Shown: piece after piece, positions 49,301 to 63,500 of the stretch
Position numbering within the stretch: position 1 is the stretch's first letter
How the letters are laid out: each line of letters begins with the position of its first letter
Assembly (NCBI RefSeq): GCF_947623445.1
Contig: NC_135248.1
Coordinates: 14,765,820 to 14,829,819, forward strand
Length of the DNA stretch: 64,000 nucleotides
Direction: 5' to 3'
Origin: Clavelina lepadiformis
Taxonomy: Eukaryota > Chordata > Ascidiacea > Aplousobranchia > Clavelinidae
The notes under the pieces: model-generated
Databases searched by the model: none
What the model saw: the letters and a program-made list of their open reading frames with translations, nothing else
What the model was told of the DNA's origin: nothing
Translations under genes and position numbers: made by a program

Positions 49301-52300
49301 TACAAAAGCTTCTAGCAAAACGATTAATATTGTTGATTAAGGTGTTTATGTAAGATTATTTCCTAGAACTTTGGGCTAGGTTGTAAAAGAATTTAAAGCT
49401 TTAGCCAAAAAGTTAGGCAAGGTAGGTACTTGGAATATGCAGTAACTGGTACCAAATTTTTCAATTTTATTTAACTGTAACCCCCAAATTAAAGTAGTTT
49501 ATTGACGTTCAAGCAAAATGTGGTGTTGAATAGTCAGCTTGAGATGTATTTTCTTGATTGTTAACAAAAAGTAAGTTTTGCCGATCAAAAATCAATCAAA
49601 ACATTAAAACATTGTTACATTGTATCAAATGGTCGTTGAGTTGATTCTTTGAAACACAGAAATGTCGGAACTTGCTTGCACTGAAGCTAACAAATTGTTA
49701 CAGTAATTGTTATTGGGGCAATTGCCCTTTCCCAAAACGGACTGGCTGCAGAAAATGCTATGTTCAACAGAAATTTTGTGCGTTACATTGAAACAAAAGT
49801 AAGAAAGAACAAGTGAAACAGAACAAATTAAAAATGTTACTACGACGGAAGCGGAACGCTCACTGCTGTTGGGCTCGGGCGTTGTTATGAGCCGCGGTAT
49901 TGCCACGACATACTTCAAATTGCTATCTCAGCCTGTAGGACCATTCCGATGCTTAGCGAAGCTTAATTGGACTGATAGTTAATATCGAGCACAGTCCTGA
50001 TGTTGCGACCTTACCTCGGGCTAGTTAGTATTGTTGAACGAAAAATATCTGCTTGCCTCTGTGTGCGGCTTCTTTGTGCACATAAGCAGTAATATTTGTG
50101 GCAGCTGTATTAAATTGCGTATCTCGCTAACTCGAGAATGCTTTGACGACTATCGCTCCCAGAAGTCAACTCGCCATTTTGTAAAGCTTCGTCATTGTGA
50201 TGTAATAATCACATTGTAACTGCTATCACCGGGTTTAAGTTTTACAGTTTGTGATTCTTTGTATCAACAGGGAACGAATTTTCAACCCGAGCGTAAATAG
50301 TGGAAATGAAATTAACGATATTGTGGTTTATTTTACGTTGTCAAACAAATGGAAATTAGCCAAAAACTAAATGAAAACGTTTGCAAATAAAACGCTGTCT
50401 AACGAATTTCCGTATCTAGAATATCTGCGGGTGATTCCGGTTTTGTGACGATGAATATTTTATTTGTCTTTCAAAATTGGAAGTTTACATTAAACGACAG
50501 AAGCCAAACCGAGGTGATCACGTGAAACCTCTCATATTGTTTTGTCAGTTATGCCACGTCTTAGGCCTGGATTATGCATGATTTGCTGAGCCTGATGCAC
50601 AGAATGGAATAACTTTCATCTATGTTTCTATAAAACTATAATTAGTATAAAATTGGAAAATATCAATAAACTTTGATGAGACCGACCTCGTGTCAACAAC
50701 ACCCAAGAACCGGTGCAATAACGTACCATAAGATAAGCGAAGAGAAATTGCTCAGGTAGCAGCCAATCAGGGAGAAAATAATTTTAAAATTGCCCAATCA
50801 CAAAATCACTGCAGGTGCCAGAGCGGAAATGGTTGACTAGTTTCGAGAAATATAACGAGCGTCTTAGTAAATAATTTGAGCTAATTTTGTGAGTTCTGTG
50901 TAATTATTACTTTTTATTACTGGGTGGGCGGTAGTTAAAACCTGTAAATATTGGGAAATAATTTGCACCATAGGAAAAGTAATTATCGAATTTACGAGAT
51001 GGTTATAACAGGATCGTAACTTGGTTCTGCCAGCATTCAAGTTTTTAAAGCTTTAGCCTTTGTAGTTACGATGACTGACTTTTTAATGTATGGGCCTTCT
51101 GTATATTCATCTCGTGCCTTTTGCTTGCCGCGTGGCTTGGGAAGAAAAATTTTTTAATTACTATTCTTGGAGATCATAGCAATTCTTGTGCTTGGTACAT
51201 CAGACAAACGTCATTATCATAAAAATTCCGATGATGTAATGGTTAACAATCCCTATACGATCTATAAATGAATGAAGACATATACGCAGTTACGCACAAG
51301 ACAGCTTTGAGTGTTTGTTTTTGATTACATAATTTGGCGAAACGCAGAGAAGAAGTCTTTAATGGAATGTTAGATTTACTTCTAGAAGTGTCCGTATGTT
51401 ATTGCGTGAGATGAAAATAGAAAAAATTAATTATAATATTTTTATGTTTGTTTATTATCCAATAAACATCCAGACATATTTTCCGCCGTAACTTGAAGCA
51501 TAAATTGAAAGAGGGAGAGTAAGAAATATTTTTTTTAAATAGTTTGTGAACGATAACAAAAGGTTTGTTAAAAACACGTGACATTTATAACACGGCGAAT
51601 ACGATATAAATAGCGGTCAGCTGTGGCAAGATTTAAAAAGAAAATGTTGAAAGGCAAAACACGGATTTCTTTTCCTCGTCATGCGCAAAATTTTTGTTCC
51701 AACGGACACCTGATCTAATTTGGTGAACAAGTTATTGTTTTCCATAAATATTTACGTCTTGAAATTTCTGTATAAAAATAACAAAGAGTTTAGAAATGGA
51801 GGAAAACTATTGTAAACAAGAACTGTAGGGCATGGTAGCGATTAGAATTTATTTTAGGAACATGTTTCTCCGCGTGCACCCGCATTGATTTCCTATTTTT
51901 CATTGTTTGTCGCTGCTGGATTAAGCGTAACTCGGTTTTCGCGACCACCGAGAAATTACAGCATCACTGTTAATGCGTCGAGCGGCGAAGTCGGCTTAAA
52001 CTTAACTTCATTTATTTACGTTCATGGAGGTCGGTTTATAAATTCAAGTAATTTGTTGGAAATTGTTATGGAAAGAATTAAAACCAAGTCTCCGCGAGCA
52101 CTTCACAACACTTAACGTTGTCTGGTATAGCGCGATGTTGGCGATGTTGACGATGTTTGGTGATGTTGGTTGATACCGAACTGCCAGTGCGGTGTATTTG
52201 TGTTCATTGCAATTTAGGTTCATACAGGTTCATGCTTGCCAGGGTTACTTCCAGTTATGCTAGTTACGCCTTTTAGGTTTTTTCTGAAGCTTTGGCCATT

Positions 52301-53004
52301 TTCTTGGAACATAATGAAGTGTTTGTGCATTTAGTGCAGCTGTAAGGTTGGGTTTAAAGCCTTGTATTGACAGCATAGTGTAAATGACCTTTTTACAGAC
52401 CGTCTTGAAATCTGCAGTTAGGTCAACAGCACAGTATTAATGGTTGTATTACTCTAATAGCAACACAAAAGTAAGGATGTGAACAGTTCTAACTACGTCC
52501 GTACAATTTTGTGAATGAGCTTGCCAGCCGACAACTTATGGTTTCCATTGTTGTTGTCAGATCCTTAGAGCTACTTGTAATGCGTCATCAGTCATCTCAA
52601 TGCTATTTGACGTTATTAGTGTTATTGTAAATTATCACATGATTCATTTGTTACTTTGTTGTATACTCTTTAATTATGGTTATGTATTTTTCAATCAATT
52701 TAGTTGTAGCTTTATACATGATTTGTAGTTACCGTCATCCACTTTGAGCAAGGCATTAATTTTCTTTCATTGAAAGATGTATTTGTCATATTTCGATAAC
52801 GTTAATACAATGTAATTATGAATGGTCCAGATTGGAATGTGCAATTGCTTCTGCTTAATGCTTACATGCGGTAGTAGGCTGATAGGGGGATGTGGCGCCC
52901 GCGGGGCTAGCTGGAAATTTGTTGGGTATGACTGGATTAAACTGAAAGAGAAACGAAATCTATACCAATACAAACTCGAGAAGAATTGCGGCTGATGAGT
53001 TATC
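46335..53004. other. Large intergenic interval without a supported gene
   Basis: This 6.7-kb stretch is AT-rich with scattered ORFs under 100 codons that show no domains or splice partners. One isolated candidate first exon at 48385-48431 is listed separately. The first part must include the carotenoid oxygenase promoter; no strong TATA motif is visible. Confidence 0.6.
48385..48431 (+). other. Candidate orphan first coding exon
   Basis: An acceptor-like tgtctgcag is followed by an ATG in good context (caccATG), a short reading frame MSPVFFKTFLVNFVNR and a GTAGGT donor. I could not find a downstream exon that continues it. It may be chance. Confidence 0.2.
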
Positions 53005-56000
53005 ATGAAACCCACTGACACCAAATGGAAAGTTCTTCTCCACTTCTTGTACGTCGTTTCATGGGAAGTGGATGCGAGGCTTGCATGCCAGAAGAGACGG
53101 GATGAAATCATTTTGGGGACCATAATCATCCCTACCAGTTAGTGAATATTTTTGTTTTTTCTCACCAATTTCTAATCTAGAGACACTTTTAATTAGTTCT
53201 CAGACAAGCTTAGTAGAAAATATGTTTAAGATGTCTGTGCAGTATCAAATATTTCCATCGTGCTTTAAACCGCATGGCCGCAACAGCTCAAGTTATTGTC
53301 TTTATTTCACGTTTGTTTGTGGAATAAATCTTCGGTGATTGATAAAGTTACCAAACACTGCGCTATTTACAGCTTGCAATTTTGTCTTGTCATCTTTCAC
53401 ATTGATTGCCTCTGAATATTTCTTGGAGAATTTCGCAGAGGTTTACAAAGTTGTCTCTTCTGTGATTTTCTTTTATCGTGGTTTTTCGAAAATATAATCA
53501 ATACAAGAAACGTAAATTATTAATAAGTTTATTTATTCCTATCTTTTATTAATTAATCGTCAATGATCATAATTAATAATCAATTCTTTAGCTAGCCGTC
53601 CCATTGCCCCAATCACCACCCCAAGGAGATCTTCATTTGGGAAACCGGATCTATGTTGCGGGAGACGCGCATTCAACTCGGAGATCAACATCTGTTGTTT
53701 GGGGAAGTTGATCAACAAGAACGAGATGATGTGTTGTCTTAATGGAGCCGTTGTCCCCAGAGTGAGTCGTTGGTAAGGGGCTTAGTTGCTATACTGGTTT
53801 GACTGCATAGTTTTAGCATCCGTGATATAGCTCGTGTTGAAACGTGGTACGGTGTTACGTGTACGCTGTAGTAAGTGTGTTATAGAGTTGTGCGATATCA
53901 TGCAATTTACCTATTTCCTACAAGTGAATTTCAGCGATTAATCTGATGAATGCACAACATCTTTTTTAAATTGCTCATTATGAGAACTTAGTTTTTGCGT
54001 ACATGCAGATTTTTTAAATTTGAACGAGCATGATTGGTTCGTGCCGACTTGATATGGGTTGCGAACTAATGACGTTTGCTTCTGTAAAGTTTGCCGCCAT
54101 ATTCCGCGAGTCTTTCAAGACGTCAGTGGCATGTCTATAAATTTTTTGCGTCGATCTTTAGTTTAATTTCACTTTTTTCTCTTTTTGAACGGTGTTGTTC
54201 GATAAATTCTATTTATTGCGCTTCTTTAAATAAAGGATTGATTTTCCTGTAAAGGTGGTCAAGCGGCCAAAACCAATGTTCGAATTATCAAAAACTCAAT
54301 ATAACCTGATAATAAATAGTAAAAATACGTAAATAGTAACAGTAATCAGTAATAGTCTGTAAACTTTAACAGGAAAATTATGCTATGTGTTTGACTAGAT
54401 ATCAGCTGATCGAATAAATGTGTAAGTTTTTCGCGACCTACTGTAGCTTGGTCAGTAGCCTGTAGCGTAATTTGCACAATACGCAATACTCTTGGTCCGC
54501 TAATGACAACAACGACTCGAAGGTTTGGACTTTTTTCTGAGCTCCAAGATAACACCAATGGTAATATCACCGAATTAATAATCTTCAGAGACATTTTATT
54601 ACACATTTTGTGACATCCTCTGCATGTTTTACGAGCACCAAGGTTCTTAGATAATACGCTATTTTGAAAACTCAATTATACGTTTCAGGTGTAAAGCCTA
54701 TGTTTGGTCAACACTGCAAGTACAGTATTTAAACCTCACTATTAATTTGTATATTTTAATCGTTTCATAAACGCCGTGAAATGTGGACGTATGTGTTGGT
54801 TTTGAGAACAGGCTGGTATAGGGGTTAGGAGGTTGAAGTTGTAAAACTTCTTTTCAGAGCAAATTTTCTTCCACAAACAGTTATTATCTGCCTTAAGCCT
54901 CCATACCATCTAGACTATAATACCTGGTCATCGTTCTTTCAACTATGAACGATCTAAATCGGATTATCAAGTACATTGTACTTCGTGCAAATGCATCGCG
55001 CATTGCAGGTGGCATTCTTTTTCGTTATTTCTTAATCAATACGCCCAGCAGAAAGTCTGTTACGTTTACAGCATTCTTTGTTATTGTATTACAGATATTG
55101 TGTTATCACAGACTGCGTGTAGTATTTACAAACCACGATTAAATTACAAGATCAAAGATGCTATAACTGGACATACGATCGTTGTTTTTGCGGTCTTAAG
55201 TCGGTTCTTCTTCCACGGTAAACCGAGAAACTAAATAACCACAGAGACATGATTGTTGTTGCTTAATAATTTATTTTATTAAAATTTGAAAAACGGCCTC
55301 CACCGTAAAATGATCAAGGCAAACAAAGCTTATGAAGGCTACCAGGCTACCACTTAAGTGTAAGATGGAGCGATAAAAAGTGACAAGGTTATAACACACG
55401 CAAATAAAACAAAAGCAATTAAATGTATTTATACGCTCAACAAAGTAATAACCTGAATATAACACAAGTTTTAAGACCTTGACACTTTCTTCACGGTAAC
55501 ATAAACTTTTATCTTTTCCATTTCGATCAAATCAACATAAATCATAGCGTTGTTTCGATTAAAGTTTACACTAATTACAAGATTACCTCTGTGTCATTAC
55601 TGGTTACTGTTTTTACGCTTTGTATATTGCATACTGAGCAAAGTAAGTTAAAGGAATTTAAGTTTTTAGTAAAAATTGTGTATAAATAACCTGGATGCCG
55701 ATTTATGCAGCTTATGACATTTTGCAGCTTATGCTATCCCACCTCAAAATGGATAATAACTGAACACGATCGACTGACTGACTTAGAAACAGAATATTCA
55801 AGTCTTATTGAAGCGTTTGATTATTACATGGAAGACATCACTGTGTGAGTACCAACAGATACCATCCAAGGTCAAATGCATTGGTTGTTATTAACTTTGA
55901 TTGGATATTTTCTAAAAGTCTGTCGCTTGAAATATAAATTTTACGTTATCTTTAATATATATAAACTGTAAAAACAACTACCGATATCTTTAAGAAATGT

Positions 56001-58230
56001 TGATAAAATAGAAATCGTTAGCCGGGTGACGAAGAAACGTTGGTGTTTTTACCTGTCTGTTTGGAAATGTTTTATCGCTGTCGCGTTTTTACCCCACTCA
56101 CCATAACTTTGTTTTTAAAACCGGTTGAGCAAATTTTATATCGAAAAGAAGTACATTATAGCTTAACTTTAGAATGTGGTTTGTCAAGTCAAGTCATGTT
56201 CACCTTGTAAGTTCTCTCGAAATTCTATCACAACACCAAACAACCAAGATAATCTAAACTCCCCGTATACTTTGGTCGTGTTGGCACGATAGGGATCTTT
56301 CACTTCTTGATCAAATCTAACATAAACGAAATCACAGATTCAGTAAAGATTATCCCGCCTTATCACAGGAAAGTTATAACGCTCGAGGAAGAATTAGAAC
56401 TGTTGGACTCTCAGGCGAACTCGCTTTATCGGTCCTTTCTGGTCGAGATTGGCTCGGGGACAAGCGAAGATCCAAGCGAAGTTGACTACATCATAAACCT
56501 GGTATTGTTGCGTATGTAAATCTTGAGAGTAAGTTTTGTATCTTGGGAAATAGCAAAATTTTGAAACAGACTTTTATGATCAAAAAGCGCAGTTGTCTAT
56601 TTCACCTATCAATAAATTACGTGCATTATACCTTGTGTGTTTTCGTATATAAGTACTTTAATTTACATCCTGTGGCACACCTTGTCAGCCCTGCTCTGGT
56701 ATATTACACTGGCTACTGAGGAGAATTAGAAACTCATTAAGTGCAACGTTTGGTATCAAATGTCTTAAACAGATCCTCTTTCTGAACACAAACGAAGCAA
56801 GCATTGACAACGCCAAGAAGAGCTTGAACGCTTTGGATGGTGCAAGAGAAGAACTACAACGTGACCACGTTTTACCTCCGACTAAGAATTCCCCATCAAA
56901 ATCAAAGGAAGAGACACCGATGAGCGGGCAACTGGCTTCTCTTCGGAGCGAGATGCAATCCTTAAATTCAAGCATTGAGACGGCCACATCCATGCTGGAT
57001 ATGGTGGGTTTGATTCCTACTAAAAAAAGAACTCTTATCATCCAAATACTTCAAATACCTCCAAATACATTCCGAGATTGACTACATTCAATGTCGTTTT
57101 CTGCATTTCTGCATCCATGGAAGAACTAAATTTCTTCATCCGCACTTTAATCTTGATCTTTTTAAATAGTTTATCCCGAATCAGATTTTTTGAAATAGAT
57201 AAGATTTTACCAATTATCGTTAATTTATGACCTTTGCATTTTCCAGACAAGACATGAAATCGGGAGCATTCTTCCGGACTTCGACAATCGCGAAGAGATC
57301 GAGCGGATCGTGCTAGAGAGAGGCGAAGTCCTGGAGGAAATAAATCATCAAAGCCTGGAGCTTCGCTCGACTAGAGCAAAACAGAGGAACATCGCTGACA
57401 TCCTCGCTATCCTGAGAGCGGATCAGGATCTCTTGGCTCACAAGAGGACGATGTTAGACGGTCTCCTGGATGAAGTTCTTGCCATGGAAAAGTCAATGAG
57501 AGAAGAGTTATCGGAAATGATGCTGCAGCGATTTGAGGAAGGAATCCCCGGCGATCGTCGTGTTCTATCACGGGCTAAACGGAGCATGGCTGAAGAAGAG
57601 GCGATGAACGTTCGTCAGTTAACCGCTTTGTTCCCGAAACTTCTTCCTCCTCCAGAAAATAAACCTTCACCCACTTCACCTTTCCATAATGATCAGCTGG
57701 AGTTTGAAGAAGAGACAGATCCTCCTGAAATAATCGAAAAAGTCACAACCGCATCCGGACCCAACTCAGATGCTCTCAACACAAGCCGGACCCCGTGCAA
57801 TTTCACAGCCTGGGACCGGTTTGTGAATAACTTTGAGCGGCGGACTGCTCTTGTTACACTCGATCTCGTTGATATTGAAGGAGCCAGAGATGAAATCGAA
57901 ACTTCGTCCGTCCCCTCAAAGAAGATCTTCGTCCGTCCCCTCGAAAAAGAGAGCAGGATTAAGATCGACTTCAACAAACACGGACACGGGGTCTCCGCGG
58001 ATCCCGAGTCGAATCGCTATTCACGTAGAACGAAGAGGAGCGTTGAAGTAAAAAAATACGTCATCAGTGATGACGAAATAAAGCGTTTCCAACGTAAGAA
58101 AGCGGTTCGCGAATATTCCTTTATTGCGTCTCTAAAAGATTTCGAAGGCTTCCATGTAAGTGAAAGCTTCAAAGACACGTTCATCAAGTTAATAAGACGC
58201 AATAACCTGGAAATATACGGCCCGATGTAG
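53005..58230 (+). CDS. Unrecognised secreted coiled-coil protein with dibasic sites (exons incomplete)
   Basis: Supported exons: 56338-56501, 56773-57003 and 57247-58230 (stop 58228-58230), joined in phase. A likely internal exon at 55711-55842 is also coding-like. A possible first exon, 53005-53137, starts MKPTDTKWKVLLHFLYVVSW with a signal-peptide profile and a GTTAGT donor. Phases between 53137, 55711-55842 and 56338 do not match, so at least one exon is missing. The last three exons are Glu/Lys/Arg/Leu-rich with heptad-like helices, for example TLEEELELLDSQANSLY. They contain dibasic sites RAKRS and RRTKRS, one CNFT sequon, and a Pro/Glu-rich linker. I do not recognise a family. Secretion and furin-type processing are inference. 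Confidence 0.55.
53138..55710. other. Long intron or spacer within the unrecognised gene
   Basis: If 53005-53137 is the first exon this is its intron, otherwise intergenic. Sequence is AT-rich. ORFs at 54346-54675 and 54945-55142 look like chance. I could not find the extra exon needed to correct phase. Confidence 0.45.
57902..57951 (+). repeat. 25-bp tandem duplication inside a coding exon
   Basis: Two adjacent 25-bp copies (cttcgtccgtcccctc then aaagaagat or gaaaaagag) differ at only a few bases. Because 25 is not a multiple of three, copy one is read as SSVPSKK and copy two as FVRPLEK. Confidence 0.9.
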
Positions 58231-60579
58231 GTTGGGGCCAAACTTCAGATATTTTCTTCTGTTAAACTGCCTCATATAGAACTTAGTTGCCCGCATAAAC
58301 CTCATTTACATGTTTGCACACAATTGCAAATTTTAATGGAGGACGAATGCCTCTTCATATAGGTATTACTGGGGTTGAAAAGGATTGAAACCTACAGTAC
58401 TTGTACCAAATTGTTTCATTTATAGCAAAATCAAAGCAGATTTATTTATATTAATATATCGCCATTATCACACTATACAAATTCAGTTTGAGCTTTTAAT
58501 AGTACTTTTGACATTTCACGATATTTTTTTTGGCTTTAATATTAGAGTCTGAACAGCATAACTAGTTTGATAAGTTTGAATTTATACTACGTTCGAGGAA
58601 CTGTTTTTTTTTATTTCACTTTGTTTCTTTATTAGGAGTCGATGTTACGATAAGTTGCTTATAACTATTTAAATACATTGCTTGCTTTTATCACCTAAGT
58701 CGTTAATTTAAAACTATATTTCTTATATTTTTACATTTAAGTTTGGATTTTGCTTCAATTCAGTGAAATCAAACTATAATAACGCCAGTTTGACGTCAGC
58801 AAAACGTAGATTTTTCTGGTGTTTTATTATTACGCTTTGGCTCCGTTTTACCAATGAGCTGCTATAATTCAACAGCAGACGTTTTCCTATTTTGCTTCTT
58901 GCAGTGAGCAAATATAATTATAATATAGACTTACGTTGTAAGTAATCTGTGACGTGAATTAGATAGATTAATACTTTGCATGAGTGCTTGCTTTCAATGT
59001 AAAATATAGAAACGCCTTGCTCAGTTGCAGCCCTCTGCAACCTTTTGGAATGTGAGTTGGGTCAAATGTGTTCTATTTATCGTTGAAAAGCGATCTATCT
59101 CGTATGAGATCGTTTCGTTGCCATCAGTAACATCTGCGATAAGCAAATACACATCTCGAACAAAATGCCGCGAGAGAGATTATTTTTATCTTTGTTCAAG
59201 ACCGCAAAGCACCTTCAAAATACTTCCCGGCCATGTATGGTTGGTGGAATGTGTCCTCACTTTGTTATCGTTTCATCAGACGGAACAATTTTAAAGGGAC
59301 TTTTTCACACATAAGACAGCTTTTTAAATAGTTTGTATTGAGTTCATCGGTAATACTTGCATGTGTTGACAATGTAAAATTTCAAGGTATTTTGACTAGG
59401 TTTTTTGAGTATTATGCACAAGGTTGTGCACGATTTTGTTCTGTTTTATTGAAACTGTATTTTGTAGTTGTTATTGTGCTGTCTTTAACTACAACAAAAA
59501 TACTAAATCAGAGTGATATACGTGAGTTTGTGATATTCTTTTAAATTAAACTGAACGTCTATGATTTGGCGATAACAGGCTTTGATGTTAGAGTGCTCAT
59601 CTCTTTAAAGTTCTCCCATCCTCATGAAAGCTAAAAATGTTGCCAAACATCGAATTTATAACCTTTCTCTCTATTATATGCTGTTTGATGATATGAAACA
59701 TCCACAGAAATCTTGCTTCTACAGGATATTATGACCGTTTGGAATTGCCGCTGGGCAAACTGCGCTCTAAAAAGTCGAGTGTTAAAGTTCAAATCGATGA
59801 TTGGTGGGGAAGTTGCTGATATTTCATCAAAAGCGCAAATAAATGAGATAATTTTTCACTGCATTTTAAAAACTCTATCCAGAATTTTTGGCTGATTACC
59901 TGCTGAATATGGCTAAATTAAGCTAATTTTGACCACATAATATTTAATCTAAAGTTGGAATACACTTGATGCCTAAGCAGACCTATAAAAATCATAAGAC
60001 GCTACAATGAGCAAAATGAACATGACAGCCGGTGATGATGCATTCATGTTACCAAGCCAAGTTTAACCTCGGCCAAATGTACTCACGCGGGCACAAACAC
60101 GTCAACACGAATAGCTGAAGCGTTTTTGCGAATTCACCACCATAACAACACAATAGATTCAGACCCACATATATCTTCACTTCTAGCTTTTACTTTAAAG
60201 GAAACAAAAGGATATAGTTTTAGATACTTAACAAATAAAAAAAAAACACTCAGAATGATCAGAAAATCCGACAAATACGAACGACGCCAATTAATTAATT
60301 ATATTAAAGTTACAAGCGGCATGTGAAAACTTGGCGACTAATTTTTTATGGCTGGCCAGTAAAATTAGTCAACAAAAGAGCATTTAAGAGGCTGTCTTAT
60401 ACACGAGTACGAATTCTTATCAGAACGAGGGTACAAAGTAAACCGCCAATAAACATAAACATAAATACATAAGATAAATCTGAAATTAACAGTTTCAAAT
60501 AACGCAAAAACAATGCAAACATTACTTTGCGAAGGTTGTTTCAAACCAATTTTCAATGGTTTTCATTCTTCTCCATTTC
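58231..60579. other. Intergenic between two convergent genes
   Basis: The flanking genes end here from opposite sides (stops at 58230 plus and 60580 minus), so this holds two 3' UTRs and spacer. It is AT-rich. ORFs such as 59025-59294 show no domain and no splice context. Confidence 0.6.
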
Positions 60580-63500
60580 TTACTTTCTTCCTTCTGTCCA
60601 AATTATTACATTTATATCGTTGACGTCATTTAAACGGCATGACACGTCATTGGTGGTGACGTCGATTATCTCCAGCTGAGAAGCGCCAGCAACAGCGATA
60701 TGGCGATCATACCTAAAAAAACAAAAAATTTTTGCAACACTTTTCTTTGTTTTTGTAGTTTTCGCTTCTAACGAAACTAGCTTAAACGTTGACTGCAGAA
60801 CTTCTTCAGCCACAAAAGCGAGAATAACTCAACGTGTGACGTAAAATGTGATTGTGTGAAAACAATCAGTTGTTTAACATCTCACCACGTGCTTGCTGCC
60901 AACATCCTGCTTCGGGATGTCCAAGGTACGTTGGATGGATCTACTGGATCGGACAAGCCATCCAAAACGTTCACGGCGCCGTTCGAAGCGTCAAGATACA
61001 TGATATCGCCTATCGAAGAAATTATTTCTTTCAAGTGAAATTTATCATCGTTCTTTAAAGATTAATAGTATGCTTACAATCCAAACGTTACATAGTCTGA
61101 TAAAATCGTAAAAAAGCAATCAAAAGCAAATGGTCGTGGTAAAGTCAATCCAACCATTATGGGATTAGCACTAGAATAAGATGAAGTGGGCTAAATACCG
61201 TGGATATAGCAGCTAATGAGCTTCACTGTAAACACCAGTTTGAATTGTTTGCTTACCGATCATCTGCGACGATAAATAGACAGCAGCCGAATCCGACCCC
61301 GAAAAACGTCCCACGAACGTGACGTCAGATAGCATAAAATTGCTGTGGAAATCCTAACATTGTGAGAAAAATAGAGTCGATAAAGTAATTTTGTCAAATG
61401 TTTATGCTTGAAATGATGCTTCGTTTGTGATATGAATAGAATCAATTAGGTTTAAAACATAATCGGTTAGATACAAAGATTCAACTTGTAGTTCAAACTT
61501 ACGACAATTGCAACGAGTTCGCCGTAGTCTGTGACATTGAGTAACCTGATTAGTTGTCTCTCCGGAAACAACCTTACAACGTGTTTTCCATCGCCTGACA
61601 CGTGCTCTTTGCTGTAGTCAATTTCTGCATGTAAATAAATTAATGGTTTGTATAGTCTGGTACGTTAGATCGTTTAATTTTGAACTGAATCTAACTAGCA
61701 ATTAACTTTGCTGGCATAATTGTTATAGCTTTTTATTTTGAGTTTAGTTTCTATTTTAAGAAGTTTTCTTTCAGTTTGGTTTAATTCATTGTTATGGAAT
61801 GAAAAAGATACTGATAACTGTGATAAGATACAGATCTTTAATAACTTCTTTAGCATATCTTTGTATTTTCTTTGTCAAACAGAGCTCATACTATTTGCAA
61901 ATCATTTCGCAGCCACAGCAAATCAAATATTTCACCAATTTTTTCTCAAAATAAAACAACTCTTGATTAAAATTACCTTCCCCGGTCGCCACTACCCGCC
62001 CTGACAGATACTCGACGCTCAGTGTACGCGAGGAATCCCCTTGGCACGTGACATCCAAAAGGCCACCAATTGGCCGATACGCGAAGTGTTTAGGGACGCA
62101 GTTGTAAGGTTGAAGATCGATGACGTCATTGTCGTACAGCAAGGTCGAAAGGTCAAGTTTATAGATTTTCTGACAAAAATTTCAACTTTTCGTGCTTATA
62201 ATTTTCGTGCAGAAGAAAGAGTGACAATAAAATTCTAGATGATAAACAGAATTAAATAATTAAGGATTATTCGTCACCGGCGACTCTCTTGTATTGTTGA
62301 AATGTTGACAATGCCACAATAGCAGAGCAGGTATTACGCTTTTTTCTCTTATAATTACAATCAATAAATTTTGAACAAACCAATTATATTGTCAACGAAT
62401 GTTCGATGCGAACAATCTGTAGCTTTGTTTTGTCATAAAATAATAAAATCCGCATGCATTATTGTACTCGTTTGACCCACCGGCTGGCCTTTGTGCGCGA
62501 CAAATCCGTGCTTTATTTCTTCATTTACCGAACTCTCTGGTGGCAAAAAGAAATTAAATACAGATAAATCTATATCATTGCTGCCAGCAAATGGCTGTAT
62601 TTGAACTGAAGAATGGACACCGGGGACGCTGGCGGCATAAATGACTTGCAGAACCGACATCCCACATGTTTGATCAATCCAAGATAACACGAACAACTAA
62701 AAAAAAATCAAATTACACTAAAAATTGCTTTTCAACTTTGTTAAAATAGATTTTGTTTCGTTTACAATAAGAAAATAACTCATTTGAAATTTTAATTATT
62801 AACAAAGTATTCTTATTAACATTAAAGCTACCAAATGAAAAAAGAAAAATGTGAAGCAAGTATTTAGGTGTAAAATGTACTTGAACACTTCTTACGAGTT
62901 CAACGTAACTTTAGTGCTTCGCAATGAAAAATAACTTTCACGACAGACTACAAGACGTTATTTAATGCTGGGATGCCAACAATTGCAACGTTTTCAATCA
63001 AACCTGGTCAGAGGAGGCAGCATAATGAAGAGATACAGGGAAAGCGTCGGTTGCGATCACTTCAACCAGTTTATGCAATCTCGTGTCCAAGACAACCAAT
63101 CTGTTCTCGTCCGGTTGAGCCGCATAAACAAACCTCGATCCAACTGACACTGCACTGGACCATCTACACTGTGGTTCGCCTTCTTTTGTGCTTTTGCAGA
63201 GTTTGTTCTGACAAGACAAGAAACTCTGTGATATTTACTAAAGGGTAGTTTAATTGAAAACTGTAGTCTATTGTTGGGTTATTGAAGTTCCCAAAGCAGC
63301 GTTGTTATTCCAAGCGTTGCGTTTTTATGGTGCATTATATATAAAATTAAAACATTTCATTCTTTATCTCTCAGGTTTATTTCGTCCAGGCGATACCTGC
63401 TTTAATAAGCCAGGAACCATGTCAGTGGCATCTATTCGTCGAAGAATGGCGCAGTTCTCTGAACTGATCATCAAAATGCCTCCTCGATGAAAGACAAAGT

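Noticed and set aside
52767..53129. 120-codon minus ORF
   Set aside because: It is antisense to the candidate signal-peptide exon at 53005-53137, which has the better coding and splice evidence, though neither is proven.
54346..54675. 109-codon minus ORF
   Set aside because: No recognisable domain, atypical composition and no splice partners; expected by chance in a sequence this long.
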